A stretch of 64,000 nucleotides of DNA from Agrobacterium sp. AGB01 (GTDB lineage: Bacteria > Pseudomonadota > Alphaproteobacteria > Rhizobiales > Rhizobiaceae): assembly GCF_014851585.1 (NCBI RefSeq), contig NZ_JACVAB010000001.1, forward strand, positions 620,001 through 684,000, given 5' to 3'. The position numbers and the translations under genes were made by a program. The notes under the pieces are model-generated. The model saw nothing but the letters and a program-made list of their open reading frames with translations, did not search any database and had not been told where the DNA came from. Shown one piece after another: positions 17,312-25,162 of this stretch (position 1 is the first letter of the stretch; every line of letters begins with the position of its first letter).

Positions 17312-18202
17312 TTAGGCGAGCCGGTACGCGAAGTCGTGAACGCCATTCACGTCGATACCGAGATCGAATGTTGCACCCTGCATGGTATCAGGCGACAGAC
17401 CTGCATCCGCCGTGCCATCAAAAGCTGACGTGACCAGGAGCCGGTTTGCAGCCTTGCCGATGAACGCCGGGCATGTGGTTTGCAGACCCGGCACGGCATA
17501 CTGTTCGAGCAACTGTCCATTGGCGTTGTAACGAGCAACGCGCCCGGCGCCCCACTTGGCGTTCCAGATATCGCCGTTCTTGTCGCATACCGATCCATCG
17601 ATACCAGCATCGTCATCGCTCGCGTCAACCAGAACGGATGGTTTCCCCGTTGGCAGGCCGGTCGAGGGATCAACCGCAACACGCATCAGCTTGTTGACCC
17701 TTGTGTCGGTGTAGTAGGCGATGGCTCCATCCGGTGAAAAGCAGATGGAGTTGGGGATGCTGATATTATCAAACAACGTCGTCACAGTACCATTGGCAAC
17801 ATGATAAATGCCGCCAGCGCCGTCTTCCGCTGATTTACCCATCGTGCCGATCCACAGGGCACCTGAGGCATGCACGCGTCCATCATTGGAGCGGTTTGCC
17901 GGTTTGCCTGGCTCGAAATCGGTGTGCAGCGTCAGCTCACCGGTTGCGATCTGGCGCAGGAACAGGCCATTTTCGGATGCAATCAACTGACGGTCATCAT
18001 CCACCTTGGCCAGAACGCTGGCTATGAAAGGGAGTTTGTGAACGCTCTTTCGGCCGGATGCGAGGTGCAATTCATGCAACTCTTTTCCAAGAATATTGAA
18101 CCACCATGCAGTGTCGGTCGCAGCGTCATAGGTTGGGCCTTCACCCAACTGAAGTGCAGTTTCGTCAAGAACTTTACCTGTGAAAGGATGTAGGGTCGCC
18201 AT
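17312..18202 (-). CDS. SMP-30/gluconolactonase family sugar lactonase
   Basis: A 296-residue six-bladed beta-propeller lactonase of the SMP-30 family, with GEGPTYDAATDTAWWFNI at the start (first metal ligand Glu in GEGP), RSNDGRVHASGALWIGTMG, FSPDGAIAYYTDT and DDAGIDGSVCDKNGDIWNAKWG. Family members open aldonolactones such as galactono-, arabino- or gluconolactone. It is the last gene of the minus-strand operon; its ATG shares one base with the aldolase stop (TAATG) and is preceded by GGAGG. With the dehydrogenase upstream, it would supply the hydrolysis step of an oxidative sugar pathway. Confidence 0.88.
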   Translation of the reverse strand: MATLHPFTGKVLDETALQLGEGPTYDAATDTAWWFNILGKELHELHLASGRKSVHKLPFIASVLAKVDDDRQLIASENGLFLRQIATGELTLHTDFEPGKPANRSNDGRVHASGALWIGTMGKSAEDGAGGIYHVANGTVTTLFDNISIPNSICFSPDGAIAYYTDTRVNKLMRVAVDPSTGLPTGKPSVLVDASDDDAGIDGSVCDKNGDIWNAKWGAGRVARYNANGQLLEQYAVPGLQTTCPAFIGKAANRLLVTSAFDGTADAGLSPDTMQGATFDLGIDVNGVHDFAYRLA

Positions 18203-18834
18203 TATGCCTCCTTGATCGCAGCGTCATAGGCGTTGATGGTGAGGATGGCGCGTTCCTTGACTTCCGCGGCCGTGAGGCCGGGTTTGTAAAGGCTTGTGCC
18301 AAGGCCGAAAGCTGTGATGCCTGCCTTGGTGTAATCGGAGAAGTTCTTGTCCGATACGCCGCCGACGGCTGCAATCAGCAGATCCTTTGGCAAAATGGTG
18401 CGGATGGCAACAATACCGGCGGGGCCGATAATGCTGGCCGGGAAAAACTTCAGACCGGTTGCACCGGCCTTGGCGGCCAGCAGTGCTTCGGTTGGTGTCA
18501 GTACGCCCGGCAATGTCACCATGCCTTTTTCGCGTGCGGCGGTGATAACCTCAACGTCGACATTCGGGCTAACCATCAGCTTGCCGCCAGCCTTGTCGAG
18601 ATTTTCTACATCGTCAACGCTCAACACGGTGCCTGCGCCGATCAGGCAATCGGCAGGAGCAAGCTTTGCAGCTATCTCGATGGACTTGAACGGCTCTGGC
18701 GAGTTCAGCGGAATTTCGATGGCGCGAAAACCGGTTTCGATCAGAACGCTGACCACATCATGGGTTTCTTCCGGCTTCAGGCCACGCAGAATGGCGACCA
18801 GCGGATATTTGATGGATGGAAATGGAATGCGCAT
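18202..18834 (-). CDS. dgoA: 2-dehydro-3-deoxy-6-phosphogalactonate aldolase
   Basis: A 210-residue KDPG/KDPGal class I aldolase that cleaves 2-keto-3-deoxy-6-phosphogalactonate to pyruvate and glyceraldehyde 3-phosphate. Catalytic Glu (RAIEIPLNS) and the Schiff-base Lys (GLKFFPAS) are present, with GAGTVL between them. A TTG at 18843 overlaps the dgoK stop, but the ATG at 18834 has GAAAGG nine bases upstream, so I prefer it. The galactonate assignment rests on the adjacent dgoK kinase; the fold alone does not separate KDPG from KDPGal. Confidence 0.9.
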   Translation of the reverse strand: MRIPFPSIKYPLVAILRGLKPEETHDVVSVLIETGFRAIEIPLNSPEPFKSIEIAAKLAPADCLIGAGTVLSVDDVENLDKAGGKLMVSPNVDVEVITAAREKGMVTLPGVLTPTEALLAAKAGATGLKFFPASIIGPAGIVAIRTILPKDLLIAAVGGVSDKNFSDYTKAGITAFGLGTSLYKPGLTAAEVKERAILTINAYDAAIKEA

Positions 18835-18839
18835 GGGTA

Positions 18840-19769
18840 TCAACCTTTCAAATTCGGCCAGATGGTCGTAGCGGCGGCGTAAAGACCGTGGCGTACTGCG
18901 GCATCGGCATCGATAAGCGTGTAGGAAATGTCCAGAGCCGCTAATGCGGCCTTGTAGAGTTCGCCAAGTCCGCCGGATGCGACCAGAACAACCTGCGTGT
19001 CACTGGATACCTGTGAACGGGCACCGGCAATTTCAACACCGATCAGAATACCGGAGAGGCGTGCCTTGGCGTTTGTGGCGGACAGTGCATGCAGCAGCTG
19101 ACCGGAGCGGACAGTGAACACATGGTGTGTCGCCATCTGCGGGTTCTCAACGGCCTTGCGCACAGCGGCAATAAATTCAGGGTTCTCGCCCGTCGTTGCT
19201 TCACCCTCCGAAACAGCGTGAGCAAGGATCGAATGTTTGGCGATAACTTCAAAAAGCTCACCGGTCATGTAGGTGGAGAAACCTTCAACAGTGCCGTCCT
19301 GTACGGTCACCCATTTGGAATGGGTTCCGGGCATGCAGACGAGGCAATTGTTTTTGACCTCATCGGAGGCCAATGCGCCGAGCAGCTGGGTTTCTTCACC
19401 GCGAATAACGTCTGGTGCCGTTTCGGCACGTTGGGCAAGGCCCGGCAGAATACGAATTTCCCGGCTTTCGCCGGGAATACGAACAGCGCCCTTCAGGACG
19501 TCTTCGATTTGTGCGGGTACGTCAATGTAACCGGCTTCGATCCAGCCTTGGCGCGCACCAGCCATGCCGCAGATCAGCACCGGAATATCGTCAGGCGCCT
19601 CCGTCGCCGCCAGATGTGCGTTCAATACGTCGGCGAAGCCCGTGCGGGCTGCCGTGGTCATACCTTCGTTGCTGCGTCGTTCAGCAAGAATGGCTCCGCT
19701 CTTGTCGAGTAGCCACATGCGGAAACTGGTGGTTCCCCAGTCCACGGCCACGAATGCGGGTTGCGCCAT
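18840..19769 (-). CDS. dgoK: 2-dehydro-3-deoxygalactonokinase
   Basis: A 309-residue sugar kinase of the DgoK family (ASKHA fold), phosphorylating 2-keto-3-deoxygalactonate. It begins FVAVDWGTTSFRMWLLDKSG, the phosphate-1 loop, and has CGMAGARQGW, RGEETQLLGAL, MPGTHSKWV and LVASGGLGELYKAAL, all family hallmarks. Its ATG and the SDR stop share a base (TGATG), and its own stop lies just before the aldolase start, so the genes are tightly coupled. Confidence 0.93.
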   Translation of the reverse strand: MAQPAFVAVDWGTTSFRMWLLDKSGAILAERRSNEGMTTAARTGFADVLNAHLAATEAPDDIPVLICGMAGARQGWIEAGYIDVPAQIEDVLKGAVRIPGESREIRILPGLAQRAETAPDVIRGEETQLLGALASDEVKNNCLVCMPGTHSKWVTVQDGTVEGFSTYMTGELFEVIAKHSILAHAVSEGEATTGENPEFIAAVRKAVENPQMATHHVFTVRSGQLLHALSATNAKARLSGILIGVEIAGARSQVSSDTQVVLVASGGLGELYKAALAALDISYTLIDADAAVRHGLYAAATTIWPNLKG

Positions 19770-20533
19770 CAGAAAATTCCTCCGTCAACGATAATAGATT
19801 GTGATGTAATGGCTCCCGCTGCTTTTGAAGACAGGAAAAGGCACGGGCCTATAATATCTTCTGCAGTCAAGACGCGCTTGAGGCACTGTTTGCCCAATGT
19901 CGCTTCGATTGACTGTTCTGTCAGCCAAAGTTCCTTTTGCCGCTCGGTCACGATCATGCCCGGCAGGATACAATTGACCCGAATATTTTCCGGCCCAAGC
20001 CGCCCTGCAAGGCTTTTCGTCAGGCCGATGATGCCGGCCTTCGCTGCCGCATAGGATGGTAGATCACCCATGTTCATCATGAAGGAAATGGACGAGAAAT
20101 TGACGATCGCCGCATCCTTTTCCTTGCGCAGGTAGGGAAGAGTAGCCTGCGTGACGAAAAACAACTGCTTCAGGTTGATCGCCTGATTATTATCCCAATA
20201 GTCTTCGTCCACGGTGTCGATGTCATGACGGTCGTCCCATGCGGCATTGTTGACCAGCACGCGAAACGAACCGGCGTTGCGCCCAGCTTCATCGATTGCT
20301 GTTTTCGTTTCAGTGATATTGCGCAAGTCGGCATGGACGAAATTCACTGGATGGATGCATTCGGCGGAAAGCCTTGCTGCCAGGGCTTCGCTCGGCGCCT
20401 TGGCGATATCGAGAAAGCTCACTCGGGCGCCCGCGCGGGCAAACCCCTCAGTCAGGGCCGCCCCAATACCGGAGCCTCCGCCGGAAATCAGAACGCCAGC
20501 ATCTTTCAGATCGGAAAACCCGGGCTGCTCCAT
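19769..20533 (-). CDS. SDR-family oxidoreductase, probable aldose dehydrogenase
   Basis: A 254-residue short-chain dehydrogenase. The Rossmann loop is ISGGGSGIGAAL, the NNAA motif is VLVNNAAWDD and the catalytic set is Ser (NFSSIS) and YAAAK. The ORF extends to 20605, but the ATG at 20533 is preceded by GAGGAAC and starts right before the conserved fold. As first gene of an operon with lactonase, KDGal kinase and KDPGal aldolase, the expected role is oxidation of galactose (or a related aldose such as fucose or arabinose) to its lactone; this is inferred from context. A galactonate dehydratase, needed between lactonase and kinase, is not in the window. Confidence 0.85.
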   Translation of the reverse strand: MEQPGFSDLKDAGVLISGGGSGIGAALTEGFARAGARVSFLDIAKAPSEALAARLSAECIHPVNFVHADLRNITETKTAIDEAGRNAGSFRVLVNNAAWDDRHDIDTVDEDYWDNNQAINLKQLFFVTQATLPYLRKEKDAAIVNFSSISFMMNMGDLPSYAAAKAGIIGLTKSLAGRLGPENIRVNCILPGMIVTERQKELWLTEQSIEATLGKQCLKRVLTAEDIIGPCLFLSSKAAGAITSQSIIVDGGIF

Positions 20534-20578
20534 ATTAACCGTTCCTCGCCATAGACATTCACTCCATAAAGTCTTGTT

Positions 20579-20617
20579 AATTCCATTATTTGGAACTATG
20601 TTCAATTAAATGGAATT
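20579..20617. promoter_or_regulatory. Palindromic operator region between SDR operon and IclR gene
   Basis: AATTCCATT (20579-20587) and AATGGAATT (20609-20617) are perfect 9-base inverted arms. Nested inside is TTGGAAC-TAT-GTTCAA (20590-20605), a second imperfect palindrome in the size range bound by IclR-family dimers. The element sits in the 137-base gap between the divergent starts, so one regulator could control both directions. Confidence 0.6.
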
Positions 20618-20670
20618 ATTCGTCGCTCTTTCGCAAGCTGTCAAGCTTGCGGCCAAGGATATCAAGGCAA

Positions 20671-21486
20671 ATGCCTGACCATAATGTCGCAGCATCAGTG
20701 AGCACACCCGGGGAAGAATCAGCAACCGGTACACTTGGCAAGGCCATGGCTCTGCTGGAATTGGTTGTGATGGCGCCCGAGCCTTTGCGTTTCACCGAGA
20801 TATTGAACATTGTTGGCCAGCCGCGCGGCACTGTTCACCGGCAATTGACCCATTTGTTGCAGGAAGGGTTATTGGAGCTCGATGCCCATCAGGCCTATGT
20901 GCCCGGCGTGCGGCTTTTGAAGTTTGCCGGCAAGGCATGGGCCCGTAATGATTTCAGAAGTGTTGCCGCACCCTATTTACGAGAATTGCAGGCGGTAACC
21001 GGAGAATCAGTGCATCTCGGTATGCTGCGCGACACTGAAGTTATCTATCTGGACAAGGTGGAGGGTAGCCGCGCCATTCGCATGCACTCGCAAATCGGCA
21101 ATGCATCGCCGGTATTTTGCACCGGGGTTGGCAAGGCAGCATTGGCCACGCTTGAGCAGGAGAGGCTCTTGCAAATCGTTGATAATATTCAATTTCGTTC
21201 ATTTACAGCCAGCACCATAACAAATGGTGAGGCATTGGTGAAAGAGGTCAATGCCATAAGAGCCCGCGGCTTCGGCTTTGATCTGGCCGAACATGAGGAC
21301 GGTATCCACTGTGTTGCAGCGCCAATTCTTTGTACCGGTCATGACTTTGCAGCGGCAGTTTCCGTGACGGGTCCGGCGTATCGATTGACGCTTGAACATC
21401 TTGAAAAGCTTGCGCCGGTTGTTTGTAAAATCGCCGATAAAATTGCAACTGATATATCCGTTAGAATATCTCCATCATCCCGTTAG
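20671..21486 (+). CDS. IclR-family transcriptional regulator
   Basis: A 271-residue IclR regulator with an N-terminal winged helix-turn-helix (LRFTEILNIVGQPRGTVHRQLTHLLQEGLL) and a C-terminal effector domain with the typical FCTGVGKAALA and GFGFDLAEHEDGIHCVAAPI segments. The frame is open from 20590, but the ATG at 20671 has AAGG just upstream and avoids overlapping the operator. It is divergent from the sugar-acid operon, whose likely repressor or activator it is; the effector is probably a pathway intermediate such as the keto-deoxy acid (inference). Confidence 0.9.
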   Translation: MPDHNVAASVSTPGEESATGTLGKAMALLELVVMAPEPLRFTEILNIVGQPRGTVHRQLTHLLQEGLLELDAHQAYVPGVRLLKFAGKAWARNDFRSVAAPYLRELQAVTGESVHLGMLRDTEVIYLDKVEGSRAIRMHSQIGNASPVFCTGVGKAALATLEQERLLQIVDNIQFRSFTASTITNGEALVKEVNAIRARGFGFDLAEHEDGIHCVAAPILCTGHDFAAAVSVTGPAYRLTLEHLEKLAPVVCKIADKIATDISVRISPSSR

Positions 21487-21640
21487 GTCATTGATTTTCA
21501 ATTTGTGGGGTTACACAAACGGCGCGGTTGTGGTTTTTTAGCTCAACTACGGTTTGTAAAAAAATTCGGTCTTGGGTAGATATTCGGACCACGTTTTTTG
21601 AAGCCGGTCTATTTGTTTATCCACCTAAAGAAAAAGCCCA

Positions 21641-22381
21641 ATGTCCATGTCTGAACACGATAGACCTGTCAGGACGCATGCAGAGCGCGTCACTGAGATC
21701 GAAGCGCTGAAGACACAATTTGATGTTTTCCGCTTTTTGAAAAATCTGACGGAAACCTGGGGCATGAAGGCATTCATGGTCGTCAATCTGCCCACCCAGG
21801 CAGGACTTGAATTATCGCAATACACGATCATCACTAATTGGCCGGCCGAACTGCTGCAGTCCTATGACAACGAAAGCCTCATCCGTGGCAGCACGGTCAT
21901 GGCGGCGCTGCAAAAATCGACGGTTCCCTTTTTCGTTGATGCTGACTTTCTCAATCGAACCGAAGACCCGGCAGCCACAAAAGTCGTGCGTGCGCTGTTT
22001 GAGCGCTTCGAAATGTTAAATTCCATATGGTGCCCGGCGCATGACGTCTCTGGCGCGCGGGGTGCCGTGTCCTTCTCTGGCAACAGAGAAGCGTTCTCGC
22101 ATCAGGAAATTGCCGAAATTTCCTATATTGCCACCCATATCTTCGACCGGTTGGCGTTTATCAAGCGCCTCGACAACCGCGTACCGGACACACTGACGGA
22201 CCGGGAACTGGATTGCCTGAACTGGACTGCTGCTGGCAAGACCAGCGCTGAGATTGCGGAAATCCTCATTCTCTCCGAGCACACGGTCAATCATTACCTC
22301 AACCGGGCAACCAAAAAGCTGGATACGGTCAACAGGACGCAGGCTGTAGCAAAAGCGTTGCGCGTGGGTCTTATAAAATAA
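21641..22381 (+). CDS. LuxR-type regulator with atypical autoinducer domain
   Basis: A 246-residue two-domain regulator: an autoinducer-binding-like domain (about 20-165) and a LuxR helix-turn-helix (about 182-243, LTDRELDCLNWTAAGKTSAEI and SEHTVNHYLNRATKKL). In the TraR-type ligand pocket the expected TNYPxEWxxxY is TNWPAELLQSY (65-75), so the Trp is Leu while the Tyr is kept, and the Asp of the usual DPV is not present (GSTVM). No luxI-like synthase is in the window, making it a LuxR solo. Brucella VjbR and BlxR/BabR are related in length, but I cannot assign which, if any. It precedes the NasS-like gene by 78 bases. Confidence 0.88.
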   Translation: MSMSEHDRPVRTHAERVTEIEALKTQFDVFRFLKNLTETWGMKAFMVVNLPTQAGLELSQYTIITNWPAELLQSYDNESLIRGSTVMAALQKSTVPFFVDADFLNRTEDPAATKVVRALFERFEMLNSIWCPAHDVSGARGAVSFSGNREAFSHQEIAEISYIATHIFDRLAFIKRLDNRVPDTLTDRELDCLNWTAAGKTSAEIAEILILSEHTVNHYLNRATKKLDTVNRTQAVAKALRVGLIK

Positions 22382-22459
22382 GACGATTTTGCTGTTTGGT
22401 GATTGTTATCTGCCGCGCCATGCGCAATCCTCTATACGATTCGTCAGGAGGACCCGTGC

Positions 22460-23686
22460 TTGCCGGACAACCCCATTATCTCGGTTGGTTTCTCTCCTTC
22501 CGTCGATAGCGCAATTCTTGCGATTGCAGCTGAGAAGGGTTTTGCAGCGGATGAAGGCGTCCGCCTTTCACTCGTTCGTAAAAACCTCGTTGGTGATATT
22601 GTCGAAGCCCTGCGCGATGACGAACTGTCGTTGGGTCAATTGCCTGCAACATTCCCCGTTTTGTCTGCTTTGCAACTCGCTGGTATGCCCGAAGGGTATT
22701 TTGCACCCTTTACGCTGTCGCTCGGCGGTGCCAGTCTGGTTGTCTCTCCGGATTTGCATAAACGTCTGGAGGATGCTGGCGCGCTCGGTTTGAGCCCGTC
22801 CACCGTATCCATTGCCCTGTCGCGCCTGTGTGGACGCAGAAGAGCGCAAGGTCTGGCAACACCTCTAAAGTTTGCCGTTGAAAGCAGATATGCCACCTCG
22901 TGGTATGAGCTGCGCTACATGCTGGCACACTGTCGCATTGCGGTGCCGACCGACGTCAGCATCGTTATCTCGTCACCACAGGCCATGCCCTATCTTCTGG
23001 AAGAGGGCACGATTGACGGGTTTTATGCGCCGGAACCATTTGGCAGTGCGTCTATCCTCAATGGCACAGGCTTTATGGCCACCACCAAGTCCAATATCTG
23101 GCACAACTCTCCGGAACGGGTGCTTGCCGTCAGCCAGGGCTGGGCCGAACAAAATATGCAGCATCTGGAAGCCTTGCTGCGCGCCCTTTACCGTGCCGGC
23201 CAGTGGTGCGCCAATGCCAGCAATATCGAGGAACTGACCGGCATTTTGGCAGCACCAAAATATCTGGGCGAAGATGGTGACCTTATCCTGCCGTCCTTCA
23301 CCGGCTTTCTGTCGATATCCGATCTGCAGATGCTAGAAATCGAGGAGTTTTTTGTCACCAGTGGCAAGGCGGCCAATTTCCCGTGGCAAAGTCAGGCGCT
23401 GTGGTACTTCAACCAGATGATGCGCTGGGGCGATTGCCCGGCCACACTGGCCGATGACCGCACGACGTGCGAGGCGGTGCGAGATGCGTTCCGGCCGGAT
23501 ATTTTCCGCAAGGCCCTAAAACCGTTATTTGCGCATGTACCATCCGCCAATCTGAAAATGGAGGGAACATTGCGCCAGCCGGTTCATGTCGGCTCCTCCC
23601 GTTCGGGTCTCGTTTTGGGTCCAGACATGTTTTTTGATGGCCGGATTTTCGATCCGGAGCGTTTTGAAACCTTCAACGATCTTTGA
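22460..23686 (+). CDS. Cytosolic NrtA/CmpA-family binding protein (NasS-like)
   Basis: A 408-residue protein of the nitrate/bicarbonate NrtA-CmpA family (ISVGFSPSVDSAILAIAAEKGFAADEG at the start, QAMPYLLEEGTIDGFYAPEPFG in the middle). The frame opens at 22403, but AGGAGG at 22446-22451 points to a TTG at 22460, giving an N-terminus without any signal peptide or lipobox. A cytosolic NrtA homologue is the hallmark of NasS, which senses nitrate or nitrite and holds the ANTAR antiterminator NasT inactive. No nasT, nitrate permease or nitrate reductase gene is adjacent; the neighbour is a LuxR-type regulator. Function as a small-molecule sensor is therefore inference. Confidence 0.8.
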   Translation: MPDNPIISVGFSPSVDSAILAIAAEKGFAADEGVRLSLVRKNLVGDIVEALRDDELSLGQLPATFPVLSALQLAGMPEGYFAPFTLSLGGASLVVSPDLHKRLEDAGALGLSPSTVSIALSRLCGRRRAQGLATPLKFAVESRYATSWYELRYMLAHCRIAVPTDVSIVISSPQAMPYLLEEGTIDGFYAPEPFGSASILNGTGFMATTKSNIWHNSPERVLAVSQGWAEQNMQHLEALLRALYRAGQWCANASNIEELTGILAAPKYLGEDGDLILPSFTGFLSISDLQMLEIEEFFVTSGKAANFPWQSQALWYFNQMMRWGDCPATLADDRTTCEAVRDAFRPDIFRKALKPLFAHVPSANLKMEGTLRQPVHVGSSRSGLVLGPDMFFDGRIFDPERFETFNDL

Positions 23687-23771
23687 TCTATGTCAGGGAT
23701 AGTGCAATCCGGGCATTGGCGAATGGCCCGGACGTGTTTATCTACGCTCGAAACCGGAAGGCAGCGCAGTC

Positions 23772-24911
23772 ATGGCACAGGTCGAAAAACAGAGAGTTCT
23801 CGAAGTTCTTGCGAAGGTTCAGGTGCCGGGCGGCCCGTCGAACATCGTGGATATGGGCATGGTTTCGGAAATCTTTGTCACCGATGGCAAAGTCTATTTT
23901 TCCATTTCCGTGCCCGCCGGACGAGCAGAAGAGCTGGAGCCACTGCGAAAACAGGCTGAAACTTTGGTCAAAGCCATCCCCGGGGTCGCCTCTGTTATGG
24001 TGGCCCTGACGGCCGACAAGAAAGCGGGCGAACCATCTTCCTCTGCGCAATCGCGGCCGGTTCCTCCCGTCGGTGGTCTGCGTCCACCCGCACCTCGGCC
24101 TCCTGCCAAGGCGGGCATTCCCGGCATCGGTGCCATTCTGGCGGTCGCATCCGGCAAAGGTGGGGTGGGCAAATCCACCACTGCCGTCAATCTGGCCCTC
24201 GGTCTTCAATCAATCGGTCTGAAAGTTGGTATTCTCGATGCCGATATTTACGGGCCCTCATTGCCGCGTTTGCTGAAAATTTCAGGTCGCCCGAAACAGC
24301 TGGAAGGTCGTACCATCGTGCCGATGGAAAATTACGGCCTTAAAACCATGTCGATGGGTTTTTTGGTCGATGAAGAAGCGGCAATGATCTGGCGTGGTCC
24401 CATGGTCCAATCAGCATTGCTACAAATGTTGCGCGAAGTCGCATGGGGAGAGCTGGACGTGCTGGTCGTTGATATGCCACCCGGCACAGGTGACGTACAT
24501 CTCACCATGGCGCAGCAGGTTCCGCTGTCCGGTGCAGTTATCGTGTCGACACCTCAGGATCTGGCACTGGCCGATGCGCGCAAAGGCATCACCATGTTCC
24601 GCAAGGTCGAGGTACCGCTGCTCGGTGTTATCGAGAACATGAGCTATTTCATCGCGCCGGATACTGGCGCGCGCTATGACATTTTCGGTCATGGCGGTGC
24701 CAAGGCAGAAGCTGAAAGGATCAATGTTCCTTTCCTTGGTGAAGTGCCGCTCACCATTTCGGTCCGTGAAATGTCCGACGCTGGAACGCCAATCGTTGCA
24801 ATGGAGCCGGACGGTCCGGTTGCAAAAATCTACCGCGATATTGCCTTGCGTGTCTGGGATGCGCTGAAGGCTGGAAGTGGCAAGGCTGCACCAAAAATCG
24901 TGTTTGAATAA
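23772..24911 (+). CDS. mrp: Mrp/NBP35 (ApbC) family Fe-S carrier P-loop ATPase
   Basis: A 379-residue protein with an N-terminal MIP18/DUF59-like domain (about 1-90), a Pro-rich linker and a deviant Walker A ATPase domain (VASGKGGVGKSTTAVNLAL, DADIYGPSLPRLL, DMPPGTGD). Mrp/ApbC proteins assemble and transfer Fe-S clusters. The two Cys of the usual CxxC motif after MSYF are missing: the segment reads ENMSYFIAPDTGARYDIFG, as I recall for several alphaproteobacteria. Preceded by GAAGG. Alternative name ApbC. Confidence 0.92.
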   Translation: MAQVEKQRVLEVLAKVQVPGGPSNIVDMGMVSEIFVTDGKVYFSISVPAGRAEELEPLRKQAETLVKAIPGVASVMVALTADKKAGEPSSSAQSRPVPPVGGLRPPAPRPPAKAGIPGIGAILAVASGKGGVGKSTTAVNLALGLQSIGLKVGILDADIYGPSLPRLLKISGRPKQLEGRTIVPMENYGLKTMSMGFLVDEEAAMIWRGPMVQSALLQMLREVAWGELDVLVVDMPPGTGDVHLTMAQQVPLSGAVIVSTPQDLALADARKGITMFRKVEVPLLGVIENMSYFIAPDTGARYDIFGHGGAKAEAERINVPFLGEVPLTISVREMSDAGTPIVAMEPDGPVAKIYRDIALRVWDALKAGSGKAAPKIVFE

Positions 24912-24982
24912 CACTCCGGTTTTGTGAGCCGATAAATAGCGCTTGATTATAAATCCGTTTACGGGCACATGCCTGCGCCGTT

Positions 24983-25061
24983 CAGACGTCTGATCAGGGC
25001 GTCCGAGGCTTGAACAAAAACAGAGCGGTAGGGCGGCTTAACTTTATCCCCTGCCGTTCTG
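24983..25061 (+). promoter_or_regulatory. Structured leader upstream of corA
   Basis: Within the 251-base gap before corA are a perfect palindrome CAGACGTCTG (24983-24992) and a longer stem: CAGAGCGGTAGGG (25021-25033) pairs with CCCTGCCGTTCTG (25049-25061) over 13 bp with two G-U pairs and a 15-base loop. The G-U pairs suggest RNA rather than DNA symmetry. No match to a riboswitch class that I know. Confidence 0.4.
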
Positions 25062-25162
25062 GCTTGCTGCAATCATTTGTTTGTCGCCTCCGCCCGGATC
25101 ATGATAATGAACGATTTGGCGGCAGGCTGATGACAGTCAGATTTGCAAACCGGAGAAACTGA

